DNA of 64,000 nt, taken from the NCBI RefSeq assembly GCF_916618915.1, contig NZ_CAKAKE010000001.1, positions 620,001 to 684,000 of the forward strand. The letters run 5' to 3'. The notes beneath the pieces are model-generated. The model worked only from the letters and a program-made list of their open reading frames with translations, did no database searches and had not been told where the DNA came from. A program made the translations under genes and the position numbers. This DNA comes from Stenotrophomonas sp. Marseille-Q4652. GTDB taxonomy: Bacteria > Pseudomonadota > Gammaproteobacteria > Xanthomonadales > Xanthomonadaceae. Shown here one piece after another: positions 9,576-19,334 of the stretch; the stretch's first letter is position 1; every line of letters starts with the position of its first letter.

Positions 9576-10865
9576 ATGATCCGCCGCGCGCTGCTGGCAA
9601 TGCTGTCCTTGGCCATGCTGGCCATGGCCGGCTGCACGCGCCAGCAGGACGGCGTGACCCTGCGTTTCTGGGCTATGGGCCGCGAGGCCGAGGTGGTGAC
9701 CGGGCTGATCCGCGAGTTCGAGCAGCAGAACCCGGGCATCCGCGTGCAGGTGCAGAACATCCCGTGGACCGCCGCCCACGAGAAGCTGCTGACCGCCTTC
9801 GCTGCCGAGGGACTGCCCGACGTCTGCCAGCTGGGCAATACCTGGATCCCCGAGTTCGCCACGCTGGGCGCGCTCACGCCGCTGCAGCCCTACGTGGATG
9901 CCTCGGCAATCGTCGACGAGGCGGATTACTTCCCCGGCATCTGGGACACCAACCTCATCGACGGCGAGCTGGTCGGCGTGCCGTGGTACGTCGATACCCG
10001 GCTGCTGTACTACCGAAAGGACCTGCTCGCCCGCGCCGGCTACGACCACCCGCCGCGGACCTGGGACGAGTGGGCCGAAATGATGGCGGCGATCAAGCGC
10101 CAGCAGGGCGCGGATCGCTACGCGGTGCTGATGCCGATCAACGAGTTCGAGCAGCAGCTGTCCCTTGCCCTGCAGCAGGACGATCCGCTGCTGCGCGAGG
10201 ACGGCACCCGCGGCAACTTCCGCAGCCCCGGGTTCCGCCGCGCGCTGGCGTTCTACGCGCGGATGTTCGAGGAGCAGTGGGCACCGCGCATGTCCGAAAC
10301 CCAGATCTCCAATGTCTGGGACGAGTTCTTCCGCGGCTTCAACGTCTTCTACCTGTCCGGGCCCTGGAACATCGGTGAGTTCAACAAACGCCAGCCGGCT
10401 GATCTGGCAGGGCAGTGGGGGACGGCGCCACTGCCGGGTCCGGACGGCCCCGGTGCAGGCATCGCCGGCGGTACCAGCCTGGTGATGTTCCGCTCCTCGG
10501 CGCACAAGGACGCGGCGTGGAAGCTGGTCGAGTTCCTGTCGCAGCCGGACGTGCAGCAGCGCTTCCATGCCCTGATCGGCGACCTGCCGCCACGGCGCAG
10601 CACCTGGGAGCACCCGGCACTGGCCGGCGATCCGCTGGCTGCGGCGTTCCGCGACCAGCTGGAGCGGGTCAAGCCCACGCCCAAGGTGCTGGAGTGGGAG
10701 CGGATCGTGCAGGAGATGCGCATCGTCACCGAGCAGGTGGTGCGCGGCGGGCTGGGCCAGGACGAGGCGGTGGAGCGGCTGGACGAGCGCGTGGACGGAA
10801 TCCTGGCCAAGCGCCGCTGGATCCGGGAACAGCAGGTGCAGGCTGCGGCGGGAGTGGCGCCATGA
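9576..10865 (+). CDS. ABC transporter extracellular sugar-binding lipoprotein (family 1)
   Basis: Substrate-binding component of a carbohydrate ABC importer (CUT1 type). The signal peptide ends in a lipobox (MAGC, Cys20), so the protein should be anchored to the outer face of the inner membrane. Family-1 features include VTLRFWAMGREAEVVTGLI, the LPDVCQLGNTWIPEFATLGAL core, and GIAGGTSLVMFRSSAHKDAAWKLVEFL near the C-terminus. Its stop overlaps the first permease start (ATGA). No ATPase gene is adjacent; the likely partner is at 22031. Confidence 0.93.
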   Translation: MIRRALLAMLSLAMLAMAGCTRQQDGVTLRFWAMGREAEVVTGLIREFEQQNPGIRVQVQNIPWTAAHEKLLTAFAAEGLPDVCQLGNTWIPEFATLGALTPLQPYVDASAIVDEADYFPGIWDTNLIDGELVGVPWYVDTRLLYYRKDLLARAGYDHPPRTWDEWAEMMAAIKRQQGADRYAVLMPINEFEQQLSLALQQDDPLLREDGTRGNFRSPGFRRALAFYARMFEEQWAPRMSETQISNVWDEFFRGFNVFYLSGPWNIGEFNKRQPADLAGQWGTAPLPGPDGPGAGIAGGTSLVMFRSSAHKDAAWKLVEFLSQPDVQQRFHALIGDLPPRRSTWEHPALAGDPLAAAFRDQLERVKPTPKVLEWERIVQEMRIVTEQVVRGGLGQDEAVERLDERVDGILAKRRWIREQQVQAAAGVAP

Positions 10866-11746
10866 GCCGGCGGACCTCGCTCGCCGGCTGGATCTTCGCT
10901 GCGCCGGCATTGCTGGTGATCGGCGTGTTCTTCGGCCTGCCGGTGCTGGCCGCACTGGCACTGAGCCTGACCGACTTCGACCTGTACGCGCTGGCCGACA
11001 GCCGCCACCTGCGCTTCACCGGGCTGGGCAACTACCTGGACCTGCTGCAGACGCCGATGTTCTGGAAGTCGCTGGGCAACACGGTGTACTTCGTTGCGGT
11101 GGGCGTTCCAGTGTCGATCGCGGTGTCGCTGGGTGCAGCGCTGCTGCTCAATGCACCGGTGACGCGGTTCAAGGCGCTGTTCCGTACCGCGCTGTTCGCC
11201 CCGGTGGTGACTACCCTGGTCGCGGTGGCGGTGATCTGGCGTTACCTGTTCCACACCAGCTATGGGCTGGTGAACTGGGCGCTGGCCCATGTCGGCATCG
11301 CGCCGGTGGACTGGCTGGGTGACCCGCGTTGGGCGATGCCGACGATCATGTTGTTCGCGGTGTGGAAGAACTTTGGCTACAACATGGTGATCCTGCTGGC
11401 CGGCCTGCAGTCGATCCCGCAGGACCTGTACGAGGCCGCGCGCATCGATGGAGCCTCGCGCTGGCGGCAGTTCCTGCACATCACCCTGCCGATGCTGGGG
11501 CCGGTGCTGATGGTGGTCGGGGTGATCACCGTATCCGGCTATTTCCAGCTGTTCGCCGAGCCCTACGTGATGACCCGGGGCGACCCGCTGCAGAGCACGG
11601 TGAGCGTGCTGTATTTCATGTTCGAGGAAGGCTTCAAGTGGTGGAACCTGGGCCGGGCCTCGGCCGTGGCGTTCCTGCTGTTCCTGATCATCCTGCTGGT
11701 GACCACGCTGATGATGCGGTTCGGCCGCCGCAAGGGGGTGCTGTGA
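10862..11746 (+). CDS. Sugar ABC transporter permease, MalF/UgpA-like
   Basis: First membrane subunit of the importer, about 294 residues with six predicted hydrophobic segments. The cytoplasmic EAA loop is clear (YEAARIDGASRWRQFLHITL), the surface that docks to the ATPase. It overlaps both neighbours by 4 bp (ATGA upstream, GTGA downstream), so binding protein and two permeases are co-translated. The short N-terminus and six-helix size fit CUT1 permeases rather than the larger MalF. Confidence 0.94.
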   Translation: MSRRTSLAGWIFAAPALLVIGVFFGLPVLAALALSLTDFDLYALADSRHLRFTGLGNYLDLLQTPMFWKSLGNTVYFVAVGVPVSIAVSLGAALLLNAPVTRFKALFRTALFAPVVTTLVAVAVIWRYLFHTSYGLVNWALAHVGIAPVDWLGDPRWAMPTIMLFAVWKNFGYNMVILLAGLQSIPQDLYEAARIDGASRWRQFLHITLPMLGPVLMVVGVITVSGYFQLFAEPYVMTRGDPLQSTVSVLYFMFEEGFKWWNLGRASAVAFLLFLIILLVTTLMMRFGRRKGVL

Positions 11747-12579
11747 GCCGCGAGGTAGGCCAATCGCGCTGGCATGGCTGGTGGGTGCACGGTGCACTGC
11801 TGGTGCTGGCCGTGCTCAGTCTGGCACCGCTGCTGTGGATGCTGTCGGTGTCGTTCATGCCGGCCGGAGATGCCTCGCGCTTCCCGCCACCATTGCTGCC
11901 GGCGGCGGTGACCACGGACAATTACCACGAGCTGTTCGCGCGCACCGGCATGGCCCGCAACTTCCTCAACAGCCTGCTGGTGTCGCTGGCGATCACCGGC
12001 GGCTCGCTGCTGTTCAACACCATGGCCGGCTATGCCTTCGCCAAGCTGCGTTTTGCCGGCCGCGAACGGCTGTTCCAGCTGCTGCTTGCCGCGCTGGTGA
12101 TCCCGGCCCAGGTGGCGATGCTGCCGCTGTTCCTGCTGATGAAGCTGCTGGGCCTGGTCAACAGCTTCGGCGGGGTGGTGGTGCCGGCGCTGGCCGGGGT
12201 GTTCGGCATCTTCCTCGTGCGCCAGTACGCGCGCTCGATCCCCGATGAACTGCTGGAAGCCGCGCGCATCGACGGCGCCAGCGAGCTGCGGATCTTCTTC
12301 CAGATCGTGCTGCCGATGCTCAAGCCAGTGCTGGTGACGCTGGCCATCTTCACCTTCATGGCCGCCTGGAACGATTTCATGTGGCCGCTGATCGTGCTGA
12401 CCGACCAGGAGCACTACACGCTGCCAGTGGCGCTGGCCGCGCTGTCACGCGAGCACATCATGGACGTGGAGATGATGATGGCCGGCGCGGTGGTCACGGT
12501 GCTGCCGGTGCTGCTGCTGTTCCTGCTGCTGCAGCGCTATTACATCCAGGGGCTGCTGCTGGGAAGCGTCAAGGGCTAG
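11743..12579 (+). CDS. Sugar ABC transporter permease, MalG/UgpE-like
   Basis: Second membrane subunit, 278 residues with six hydrophobic segments. It carries the EAA loop LEAARIDGASELRIFFQIVL and the typical C-terminal region FMAAWNDFMWPLIVL. The start is GTG at 11743, overlapping the previous stop as GTGA; an upstream extension of the frame would run inside the first permease gene. No ATPase gene follows, so this importer depends on an ATPase encoded elsewhere. Confidence 0.93.
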   Translation: MSREVGQSRWHGWWVHGALLVLAVLSLAPLLWMLSVSFMPAGDASRFPPPLLPAAVTTDNYHELFARTGMARNFLNSLLVSLAITGGSLLFNTMAGYAFAKLRFAGRERLFQLLLAALVIPAQVAMLPLFLLMKLLGLVNSFGGVVVPALAGVFGIFLVRQYARSIPDELLEAARIDGASELRIFFQIVLPMLKPVLVTLAIFTFMAAWNDFMWPLIVLTDQEHYTLPVALAALSREHIMDVEMMMAGAVVTVLPVLLLFLLLQRYYIQGLLLGSVKG

Positions 12580-12623
12580 GGCCGTCAGTAACACTTTCAG
12601 CGATGGCATGCCGGCAAAACGCG

Positions 12624-12631
12624 CCCCCCCC
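12624..12631. other. Run of eight cytosines upstream of the glycosidase gene
   Basis: A C8 homopolymer sits 64 bp before the chosen glycosidase start, in the 115-bp gap after the permease gene. Such tracts can change length by slipped-strand mispairing. This one is outside the chosen reading frame but inside the longer alternative frame starting at 12608. Confidence 0.4.
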
Positions 12632-12694
12632 GTGCCAATGTCTTTTTGCGAGAATCCCCATGGATCGTGGCAGGAACCAGATACGGTGTCGTCA

Positions 12695-15600
12695 ATGAAG
12701 AAGTCCGCTGCAACCGGCCTGTTGGCGGCCGTCCTGGCCGGGGTTGCCGGCAATGGCTCGGCGAACGTGCTGGATGACTTCAACGACCCTTCGCAATGGC
12801 AACTGGTGGTATCCAACCAGGTGACCGGCACGCTGCGTCCCGTGGCCGGCAGTGGCGGCGGGCGTGCCCTTTGCCTGGACTACGATTTCCACAATGTTTC
12901 CGGTTATGCAGGGCTGCGCCGCAAGCTCGACATCCGCTACCCGGAGAACTACCAGCTGCAGTTCGAGCTGCGTGGCAACTCGCCATCCAACGACCTGCAG
13001 TTCAAGCTGCTGGACGAAAGCGGTGACAACGTCTGGTGGGTCAATCGCCCCGGCTATGAGTTCCCGAAGGCGTGGACCCGCGTGGCCTACCGCAAGCGCC
13101 ATGTCGACAAGGCCTGGGGGCCGGGCAAGGATCCGGAGCTGCGGCGAAGTGCTGCGGTGGAGCTCACCATCTACAGCAAGGTTGGCGGCAAGGGCACGGT
13201 GTGCTTTGACAAGCTGGCGCTGGTGCCGTTGCCGGCAACGGACACCACTGCGCTGACCGCCAGTGTCATCGCCGACACCGCACCGGCCCTGCAGCAGCGC
13301 ATCGCCGATGGGCGCCCGGACACCGTGTGGATCAGTGGCGGGGTCAAGCAGCAGACCGTCAGCCTGGACCTTGGCAAGGTGCGCGAGTTCGGCGGCGCCG
13401 AGATCCAGTGGGTGCCGGGACTGGAGGCGTCGCGTTACCTGGTCAAGTCTTCGGCCGACGGGCGCGACTGGAAGGTGTTGCGCGAGGTGGTTGCCGGCAG
13501 CCCCGGCAAGCACTGGCTGGCGCTGCCGGAAACCGAGGCGCGCTACCTGCGCTTCGACCTGGTCGACGGGCCGAGCTGGCGCTACGGCATCCGTGACATC
13601 AGCCTCAAGCCGCTGGAATACGCGGCCACGCCCAACGACTTCGTCAAGTCCATCGCGCCGCAGTTGCCGCGCGGCGCGCTGCCGCGTGGTTTCAGCGGCG
13701 AGCAGCCGTACTGGACCCTGCTGGGCCTGGATGGCGGTCGCGAGCAGGCCCTGATGGGCGAGGATGGCGCGCTGGAGCCGGCCCGCGCGGATTTCAGCGT
13801 CGAACCGTTCGTGGTGGTCGATGGCAAGACGCTGACCTGGGCCGATGTCGAAACGGCGCAGTCGCTGCAGGACCGCTACCTGCCGATTCCCACCGTGGAG
13901 TGGAAGCACGACCAGGCGCGGCTGCAGGTGACCGGCTTCGTGCAGGGGCGCCCGGAGCAGGCGCAGCTGGTGGCCCGCTACCGCCTGCACAATCCCGACA
14001 AGACCGCCCACAGGTACACCCTGGCGCTGGCGGTGCGGCCCTTCCAGGTCAATCCGCCCAGCCAGTTCCTCAACACCGTGGGTGGGATCAGCCGGATCGA
14101 GCGGCTGTCCTTCGCCGGCAACCGCGTGGACGTCAACGGCAAGCCGCGCGTGTATGCCGCGCAGGCGCCGGATGCGGTGTTCGCCACGGCCTTCGACAGC
14201 AAGCCGGAGGTCACCCACCTGGCCGAAGCGGAGCTGCCGCCGACCCGCGAGGTGCGCGACACCACCGGCCTGGCATCGGGCGCGATGCTGTACCGCTGGA
14301 CGCTGGAGCCGGGGCAGACGCGCGAGGTGGCGCTGGTGCTGCCGCAGACCGGACAGTGGCAGATGTCCAATGCCTTCGATGCGGAAAAGGCGCAGCAGCA
14401 GGTGGCCTCGGTGTGGCGCGGCAAGCTTGACCGCGTGCGCCTGCGCGTGCCCGCCGCCGGCCAACCGCTGGCCGACAGCCTGCGCACCGCGCTGGCGCAC
14501 ATGCTGATCTCGCGGGTGGGCCCGAGCCTGCAGCCGGGTACGCGCTCGTACGCGCGCAGCTGGATCCGCGACGGCGCGATGATTTCCGAAGGCCTGCTGC
14601 GGCTGGGCCGTACCGATGCGGTGCGCGAGTACGTGGACTGGTACGCGCCGTTCCAGTTCGACGACGGCATGGTGCCGTGCTGCGTGGACGCACGCGGCAG
14701 CGATCCGGTGCCGGAGAACGACAGCCACGGCGAGCTGATCTTCACCATCGCCGAGTACTGGCGCCATACCGGCGACGGTGGCTTCCTGGAGCGGATGTGG
14801 CCGCACGTGGAAGCGGCCTATGGCTACATGGAGAAGCTGCGCCTGAGCGAGCGCACCGAAGAGAACTTCATGCGCAACCCGGCCTTCTACGGAATGATGC
14901 CGGTCTCGATCAGCCACGAAGGCTATTCAGCCAAGCCGATGCATTCGTACTGGGACAACTTCTGGGCGCTGCGTGGCTACAAGGATGCGGTGGAGATTGC
15001 CACCGCGCTGGGCAAGGAGGAAGCGTTGCCGGGGATGATTGCCTCGCGCGACGAGTTCCATGCCGACCTGCTGGATTCGCTGCGCGTGGCGGTCAGCCAG
15101 CACGGCATCGATTTCCTGCCGGGTGCCGCCGAGCTGGGTGACTTCGACCCCACCTCGACCACCATCGCGCTGGCGCCGGGCGGCGAGCAGGGGCGGCTGC
15201 CGCAGAAGCTGCTGGAACGCACCTTCGAGCGTTACTGGAGCGAGTTCGTCCAGCGCCGTGACGGCAAGCGCGAGTGGAAGGACTACACGCCCTACGAGTG
15301 GCGCAACGTCGGCGCCTTCGTGCGCCTGGGCTGGCGCGAACGTGCGTGGGACGCAGCGCGTTACTTCCTCGACGACCGCGCACCGCGGGCCTGGAACCAG
15401 TGGGCCGAGGTGGTGACGCCGACGCCGCGCAAGCCGTTCTTCCTGGGCGACCTGCCGCATGCCTGGGTGGGTTCGGACTTCGTGCGCTCGGCGCTGGACA
15501 TGTTCGCCTACACCCGCGAGGTCGATGACAGCATCGTGCTCGCCGCCGGCGTGCCGACCGCGTGGCTGGCCGGCGAGGGCATCAGCGTGGAGGGCCTGCG

Positions 15601-15871
15601 CACCCGCCACGGTCCGCTCGGCTACACGCTCAGCCGCAGCGACCGGCAGATGAAGCTGGAAGTGGACGAGGGACTGCAACTGCCCGCCGGTGGCCTGGTG
15701 CTGGCGTGGCCATGGGCCGGCGAACCGGGCCTGGCCACCCTCAATGGAGAGGCCGTGGAGTGGACCGGTGGCGAGTTGCGGATCAACACGCTGCCGGCCG
15801 TAGTCCACATCGACCTGCCGCCGGCAGTGCGCCGTGCCGAGCGTCGCGGCGCGGGTGGCGGCGGCGAGTAA
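12695..15871 (+). CDS. Secreted multidomain glycosidase-like protein with discoidin domain
   Basis: Large exported protein of about 1058 residues. After a short signal peptide (MKKSAATGLLAAVLAGVAGN) comes a CBM11-like jelly-roll region (about 25-180, starting VLDDFNDPSQW). A discoidin/F5-8-type-C carbohydrate-binding domain follows (about 190-310). A middle beta-rich domain leads to a C-terminal six-hairpin (alpha/alpha)6 glycosidase fold (about 590-1000) with SYARSWIRDGAMISEGLLRL, NDSHGELIFTIAEYWR and YWDNFWALRGYKDA. Acidic residues in these motifs are candidates for catalysis. I cannot give a GH family number. Start chosen for the signal peptide; an upstream ATG at 12608 would add 29 non-signal residues. 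Confidence 0.75.
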   Translation: MKKSAATGLLAAVLAGVAGNGSANVLDDFNDPSQWQLVVSNQVTGTLRPVAGSGGGRALCLDYDFHNVSGYAGLRRKLDIRYPENYQLQFELRGNSPSNDLQFKLLDESGDNVWWVNRPGYEFPKAWTRVAYRKRHVDKAWGPGKDPELRRSAAVELTIYSKVGGKGTVCFDKLALVPLPATDTTALTASVIADTAPALQQRIADGRPDTVWISGGVKQQTVSLDLGKVREFGGAEIQWVPGLEASRYLVKSSADGRDWKVLREVVAGSPGKHWLALPETEARYLRFDLVDGPSWRYGIRDISLKPLEYAATPNDFVKSIAPQLPRGALPRGFSGEQPYWTLLGLDGGREQALMGEDGALEPARADFSVEPFVVVDGKTLTWADVETAQSLQDRYLPIPTVEWKHDQARLQVTGFVQGRPEQAQLVARYRLHNPDKTAHRYTLALAVRPFQVNPPSQFLNTVGGISRIERLSFAGNRVDVNGKPRVYAAQAPDAVFATAFDSKPEVTHLAEAELPPTREVRDTTGLASGAMLYRWTLEPGQTREVALVLPQTGQWQMSNAFDAEKAQQQVASVWRGKLDRVRLRVPAAGQPLADSLRTALAHMLISRVGPSLQPGTRSYARSWIRDGAMISEGLLRLGRTDAVREYVDWYAPFQFDDGMVPCCVDARGSDPVPENDSHGELIFTIAEYWRHTGDGGFLERMWPHVEAAYGYMEKLRLSERTEENFMRNPAFYGMMPVSISHEGYSAKPMHSYWDNFWALRGYKDAVEIATALGKEEALPGMIASRDEFHADLLDSLRVAVSQHGIDFLPGAAELGDFDPTSTTIALAPGGEQGRLPQKLLERTFERYWSEFVQRRDGKREWKDYTPYEWRNVGAFVRLGWRERAWDAARYFLDDRAPRAWNQWAEVVTPTPRKPFFLGDLPHAWVGSDFVRSALDMFAYTREVDDSIVLAAGVPTAWLAGEGISVEGLRTRHGPLGYTLSRSDRQMKLEVDEGLQLPAGGLVLAWPWAGEPGLATLNGEAVEWTGGELRINTLPAVVHIDLPPAVRRAERRGAGGGGE

Positions 15872-15885
15872 GCCGCCTGAGATGG

Positions 15886-15916
15886 GCGGGGCGCTTCCGG
15901 AAGTGGAGCGCCCCGC
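15886..15916. terminator. Bidirectional hairpin between glycosidase gene and eda
   Basis: GCGGGGCGCT (15886-15895) and AGCGCCCCGC (15907-15916) form a perfect 10-bp stem with an 11-nt loop between two converging genes. There is no T run, so termination would be weak or factor-assisted. Confidence 0.55.
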
Positions 15917-15980
15917 GCAACTGCAATAACGTCAGGCTGGCGCTCCGCCGCGTCGCGGCAGAGCCATAACGACAACCGTT

Positions 15981-16640
15981 TCAGCCCTTGCGTGCGTCGC
16001 GCACGAGCGCCGCGGCCCTGGCTGCGCTGTCGCGGACCTTGTCACACTCGCCGCCCTCGATCCAGTTGCCCGGCACCATCCACGAGCCACCAATGCAGAC
16101 CACGTTCGGCTGTGCAAGGTAGTCGGCCGCGGTGGTCTCGCCGATGCCGCCGGTGGGGCACAGCTTCAGCCCGGCCAGCGGACCGGCCAGTCCCTTGATC
16201 ATCGCCAAGCCGCCCACCGCGGTGGCCGGGAACAGCTTGCAGACGCTGAAGCCGAGGTTCATCAGCGACAGCAGTTCGGTCGGCGTGGCGCCGCCGGGGA
16301 CCACCGGCACCGGGGCGCGGGCCAGTGCCTCGGCCAGCGGTGCCGGCGTACCCGGGGTGACCAGGAAATCGGCACCGGAATCGATGGCCTGCTGCATCTG
16401 CGTGGCATCGAGCACGGTGCCGGCGCCCACCACCACGTCCGGCAGTTCGCGCTTGAGCATGGCCAGCGCTTCCATCGCCACCGGCGTGCGCAGGGTCAGT
16501 TCGATGGCCGGCAGCCCGCCTTCCAGCAGCGCGGCCGATACCCGGCGCGCCTGTTCCAGGGTGTGGACGGTGACCACCGGCAGGATGCCGGCGGCGTGCA
16601 GCAGCTGTTCGGCGCGGTTCTGGTGCTCGGCAAGGCTCAT
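15981..16640 (-). CDS. eda: KDPG/KHG aldolase
   Basis: Cleaves 2-keto-3-deoxy-6-phosphogluconate to pyruvate and glyceraldehyde-3-phosphate, the last Entner-Doudoroff step. The 219-residue TIM barrel shows the Schiff-base lysine in CKLFPATAVGG (Lys135), the catalytic glutamate in AIELTLRT (Glu47, with Arg51) and the phosphate-binding CPTGGIG loop. It starts 24 bp after edd and closes the zwf-glk-pgl-edd-eda operon. Confidence 0.97.
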   Translation of the reverse strand: MSLAEHQNRAEQLLHAAGILPVVTVHTLEQARRVSAALLEGGLPAIELTLRTPVAMEALAMLKRELPDVVVGAGTVLDATQMQQAIDSGADFLVTPGTPAPLAEALARAPVPVVPGGATPTELLSLMNLGFSVCKLFPATAVGGLAMIKGLAGPLAGLKLCPTGGIGETTAADYLAQPNVVCIGGSWMVPGNWIEGGECDKVRDSAARAAALVRDARKG

Positions 16641-16664
16641 GGATGTTCCAAAGGTGGGAAGGAC

Positions 16665-18578
16665 TTACGCGTCCTTGGGGGAGTGCGGGGCGAGTGCGGC
16701 TGGGGCATCACCGCCGAGTTCGTACTCGGCGTCGTAATCCCAGGCACCGCCATCGCGCGAGGGCGGGCCGCAGGAGATCGACAGCGCTCCCTGGTCGGCC
16801 GGGCCCACCTGGGCGCGGTTGAAGGCGAACAGGTTGCGGCCGAGGTCGTGTGCGGAGGGCGCGGTGTTGGCCGCGACCGGGCGGGCGACGAATTCCTCGG
16901 TAGGCACCAGCACTTCCAGCGTGCCGGACTCGGCATCGACGCGCACGATGTCGCCATCGCGGACCTTGCCGATCGGGCCGCCACGTGCGGCTTCCGGGGT
17001 GACGTGGATCGCCGCCGGGATCTTGCCCGAGGCACCGGACAGGCGTCCGTCGGTGACCAGCGCGACCTTGCGCCCCTGGTTCTGCAGCATGCCCAGCAGC
17101 GGCGCCAGCGAGTGCAGCTCGGGCATGCCGTTGGCGCGCGGGCCCTGGTAGGTGACCACGGCGACGAAGTCATGCGGCAGCACGCCGGCGGCATGCAGCT
17201 TGTTGAGCTTCTGCGGGGCGTCGACCACCACCGCCTGCGCCTCGACGTAGCGATGCTCGGGCTTGACCGCCGACAGCTTGATCAGGCCGCGGCCGATGTT
17301 GCCGCGGAGCAGCCGCAGGCCGCCCTGGCTCTCGAACGGCGCGGCCACGGTGCGCACCACGCTCTCGTCTGCCGACACGCCCGGCGACGGGGCCGAGGTC
17401 AGCACACCGTTCTCCAGGCGCGGCTCGCGGGTGAAGGCGCGCATGCCTTCCGGCACCACCGTGGTGAGGTCGTGCATCAGGCCGGCGTCGAGCAGCTCGC
17501 GGAACACGAAGGGCACGCCGCCGGCGGCCTGGAAGCGGTTCACGTCGGCCTCGCCGTTGGGGTACACCCGGGCCAGCAGCGGCACCACCTGCGAGATCTG
17601 GTCCATGTCCTCCCAGGCCAGGACGATGCCGGCCGCGCGCGCCACCGCGATCCAGTGGATGGTGTGGTTGGTCGAGCCGCCGGTGGCCATCAGCGCGACG
17701 ATCGCGTTGACGATTGCGCGCTCGTCGATCAGCCGGCCCAGCGGACGGTAGTCATCGCCCAGCGCGGTCATCTGCAGCACGCGGCGCACGGCCTCCTCGT
17801 CCAGGGCCTTGCGCAGCGGCGTGCCCGGGTTGATGAAGGAGCTGCCCGGCAGCTGCACGCCCATCGCCTCCAGCAGCACCTGGTTGGAGTTGGCGGTGCC
17901 GTAGAAGGTGCAGGTGCCGGCCGAGTGGTAGGACTGCGACTCGACTTCCAGCAGCTCCTCGCGGGTGGCCTCGCCGGCGGCGTAGCGCTCGCGCACCTCG
18001 GCCTTCTTCTTGTTGGGGATGCCCGGCGGCATCGGGCCGGCGGGCACGAACAGCGCCGGCAGGTGGCCGAAGGCCAGCGCGCCGATCAGCAGGCCCGGCA
18101 CGATCTTGTCGCAGATGCCCAGGTACAGGGCTGCGTCGAAGGCGTCGTGGCTCAGGCCGATCGCCGCGGCCTGGGCGATCACGTCGCGCGAGAACAGCGA
18201 CAGCTCCATGCCGCCGCGCCCCTGGGTGACACCGTCACACATCGCCGGCACGCCGCCGGCCACCTGCGCGGTGGCGCCCAGCTCACGGGCCAGTGATCGG
18301 ATGCGTTCGGGATAGTGCTCGTACGGCTGGTGCGCCGAGAGCATGTCGTTGTAGGCGGTGATGATGCCGAGGTTGGGCGTGGCGCCGCCGCGCAGCCGCG
18401 ACTTGTCGTGCTCGCCGCAGGCGGCGAACACGTGGGCCAGGTTGGCGCAGCTCAGCGGGTTGCGGTTGGGCCCGTTGCGCACGGCCTCGTCGATGCCGGC
18501 CAGGTAGGCGGCACGCGAAGGGGCGCTGCGCTGGCGAATGCGCTCGGTGACGGCTTCGATCTTGGGATGCAGGCTCAT
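16665..18578 (-). CDS. edd: 6-phosphogluconate dehydratase
   Basis: Dehydrates 6-phosphogluconate to KDPG, the committed Entner-Doudoroff step. It belongs to the IlvD/Edd iron-sulfur dehydratases. Seen are [20 protein letters not shown], the cluster-binding cysteines in that block and in [13 protein letters not shown] and [13 protein letters not shown], and the family signature [13 protein letters not shown]. The 637 residues are slightly longer than the E. coli enzyme because of an Ala/Pro-rich C-terminus. Fourth gene of the operon; 36 bp from pgl and 24 bp from eda. Confidence 0.97.
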   Translation of the reverse strand: MSLHPKIEAVTERIRQRSAPSRAAYLAGIDEAVRNGPNRNPLSCANLAHVFAACGEHDKSRLRGGATPNLGIITAYNDMLSAHQPYEHYPERIRSLARELGATAQVAGGVPAMCDGVTQGRGGMELSLFSRDVIAQAAAIGLSHDAFDAALYLGICDKIVPGLLIGALAFGHLPALFVPAGPMPPGIPNKKKAEVRERYAAGEATREELLEVESQSYHSAGTCTFYGTANSNQVLLEAMGVQLPGSSFINPGTPLRKALDEEAVRRVLQMTALGDDYRPLGRLIDERAIVNAIVALMATGGSTNHTIHWIAVARAAGIVLAWEDMDQISQVVPLLARVYPNGEADVNRFQAAGGVPFVFRELLDAGLMHDLTTVVPEGMRAFTREPRLENGVLTSAPSPGVSADESVVRTVAAPFESQGGLRLLRGNIGRGLIKLSAVKPEHRYVEAQAVVVDAPQKLNKLHAAGVLPHDFVAVVTYQGPRANGMPELHSLAPLLGMLQNQGRKVALVTDGRLSGASGKIPAAIHVTPEAARGGPIGKVRDGDIVRVDAESGTLEVLVPTEEFVARPVAANTAPSAHDLGRNLFAFNRAQVGPADQGALSISCGPPSRDGGAWDYDAEYELGGDAPAALAPHSPKDA

Positions 18579-18614
18579 TGGAATCCGGTCAGTAGTGGGG
18601 GGCAGTGGCGGTGC

Positions 18615-19334
18615 TCAGGGGCACCAGTGCACCCGCAGGCGCGCGCCGGGCGTCCTGATCGCCGCCAGCACCGGGTGCTGCAGTTCGTCGTCGCCTTCCA
18701 GTGCCTGCTGCAGCACGTCGAGTTTCTTCTGCCCGCGCAGCAGCAACAGCCGGGTGCCCACCTTGGCCAGCCCGTGCGGGGTCAGGGTGATGCGCAGCGT
18801 CCATTCGTTGGCGACCGGGCAACCGGTGGCGTCCAGCGACACGTAGGGATGGGTGCTGGCCAGGGCGCGTGGCAGGTCGCGCGAGCCGGGAAACAGCGAG
18901 GCGGTGTGGCCGTCATTGCCCATGCCCAGTACCGCCAGGCACGGCGGCGGGCTGTGCCGGGCCTGCAGGTTGGCGCTGTGCACGCAGTCGGCCACCGGCA
19001 TGCCGACCCGCACCAGCGGGTCGAAGTGCGCGCCCTCGGCACGCCTGAGGAAACTGTCGCGAACCAGCCAGGCGTTGCTGTCTTGGTCCTGCGGCGAGAG
19101 CCAGCGCTCGTCGACCAGGCCGACCTCGACCCGGTCCCACTGCAGCGGCAGCTCGGCCAGCGCCTGGTAGACCGGCGCCGGGGTGGTGCCACCGGACAAC
19201 AGCATGCGCGCGCGGCCACGTTCGGCGATCTCGCCCTCCAGCGCCTTGCGCATCTCGGCGGCGCAGACCTCGATCCATTCGTCCGGATCGCTGTGGCGGA
19301 CAAGCTCGATGGCGTCGGTGGCAAGCGCGGTCAT
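18615..19334 (-). CDS. pgl: 6-phosphogluconolactonase
   Basis: Hydrolyses 6-phosphogluconolactone, the product of Zwf, to 6-phosphogluconate. The NagB/RpiA-like fold shows ARMLLSGGTTPAPVYQAL (phosphate loop), VGLVDERW and VLGMGNDGHTASLFPGS, the last a hallmark of the DevB-type enzyme. The start overlaps the glk stop (ATGA). 239 residues is the usual length. Confidence 0.96.
   Translation of the reverse strand: MTALATDAIELVRHSDPDEWIEVCAAEMRKALEGEIAERGRARMLLSGGTTPAPVYQALAELPLQWDRVEVGLVDERWLSPQDQDSNAWLVRDSFLRRAEGAHFDPLVRVGMPVADCVHSANLQARHSPPPCLAVLGMGNDGHTASLFPGSRDLPRALASTHPYVSLDATGCPVANEWTLRITLTPHGLAKVGTRLLLLRGQKKLDVLQQALEGDDELQHPVLAAIRTPGARLRVHWCP

Noticed and set aside
5784..10961. 1725-codon open frame on the minus strand
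   Set aside because: It runs antisense to the TonB receptor, GH144-like lipoprotein and binding-protein genes, all of which have clear homology on the plus strand. The predicted product is His/Val/Arg-rich without any domain, as expected from GC-rich antisense frames.
12692..14917. 741-codon minus-strand frame over the glycosidase gene
   Set aside because: The plus-strand protein has a signal peptide and recognisable domains; the antisense product has none.
16563..18296. 577-codon plus-strand frame over edd
   Set aside because: edd on the minus strand has all catalytic motifs; the plus frame has no recognisable family.
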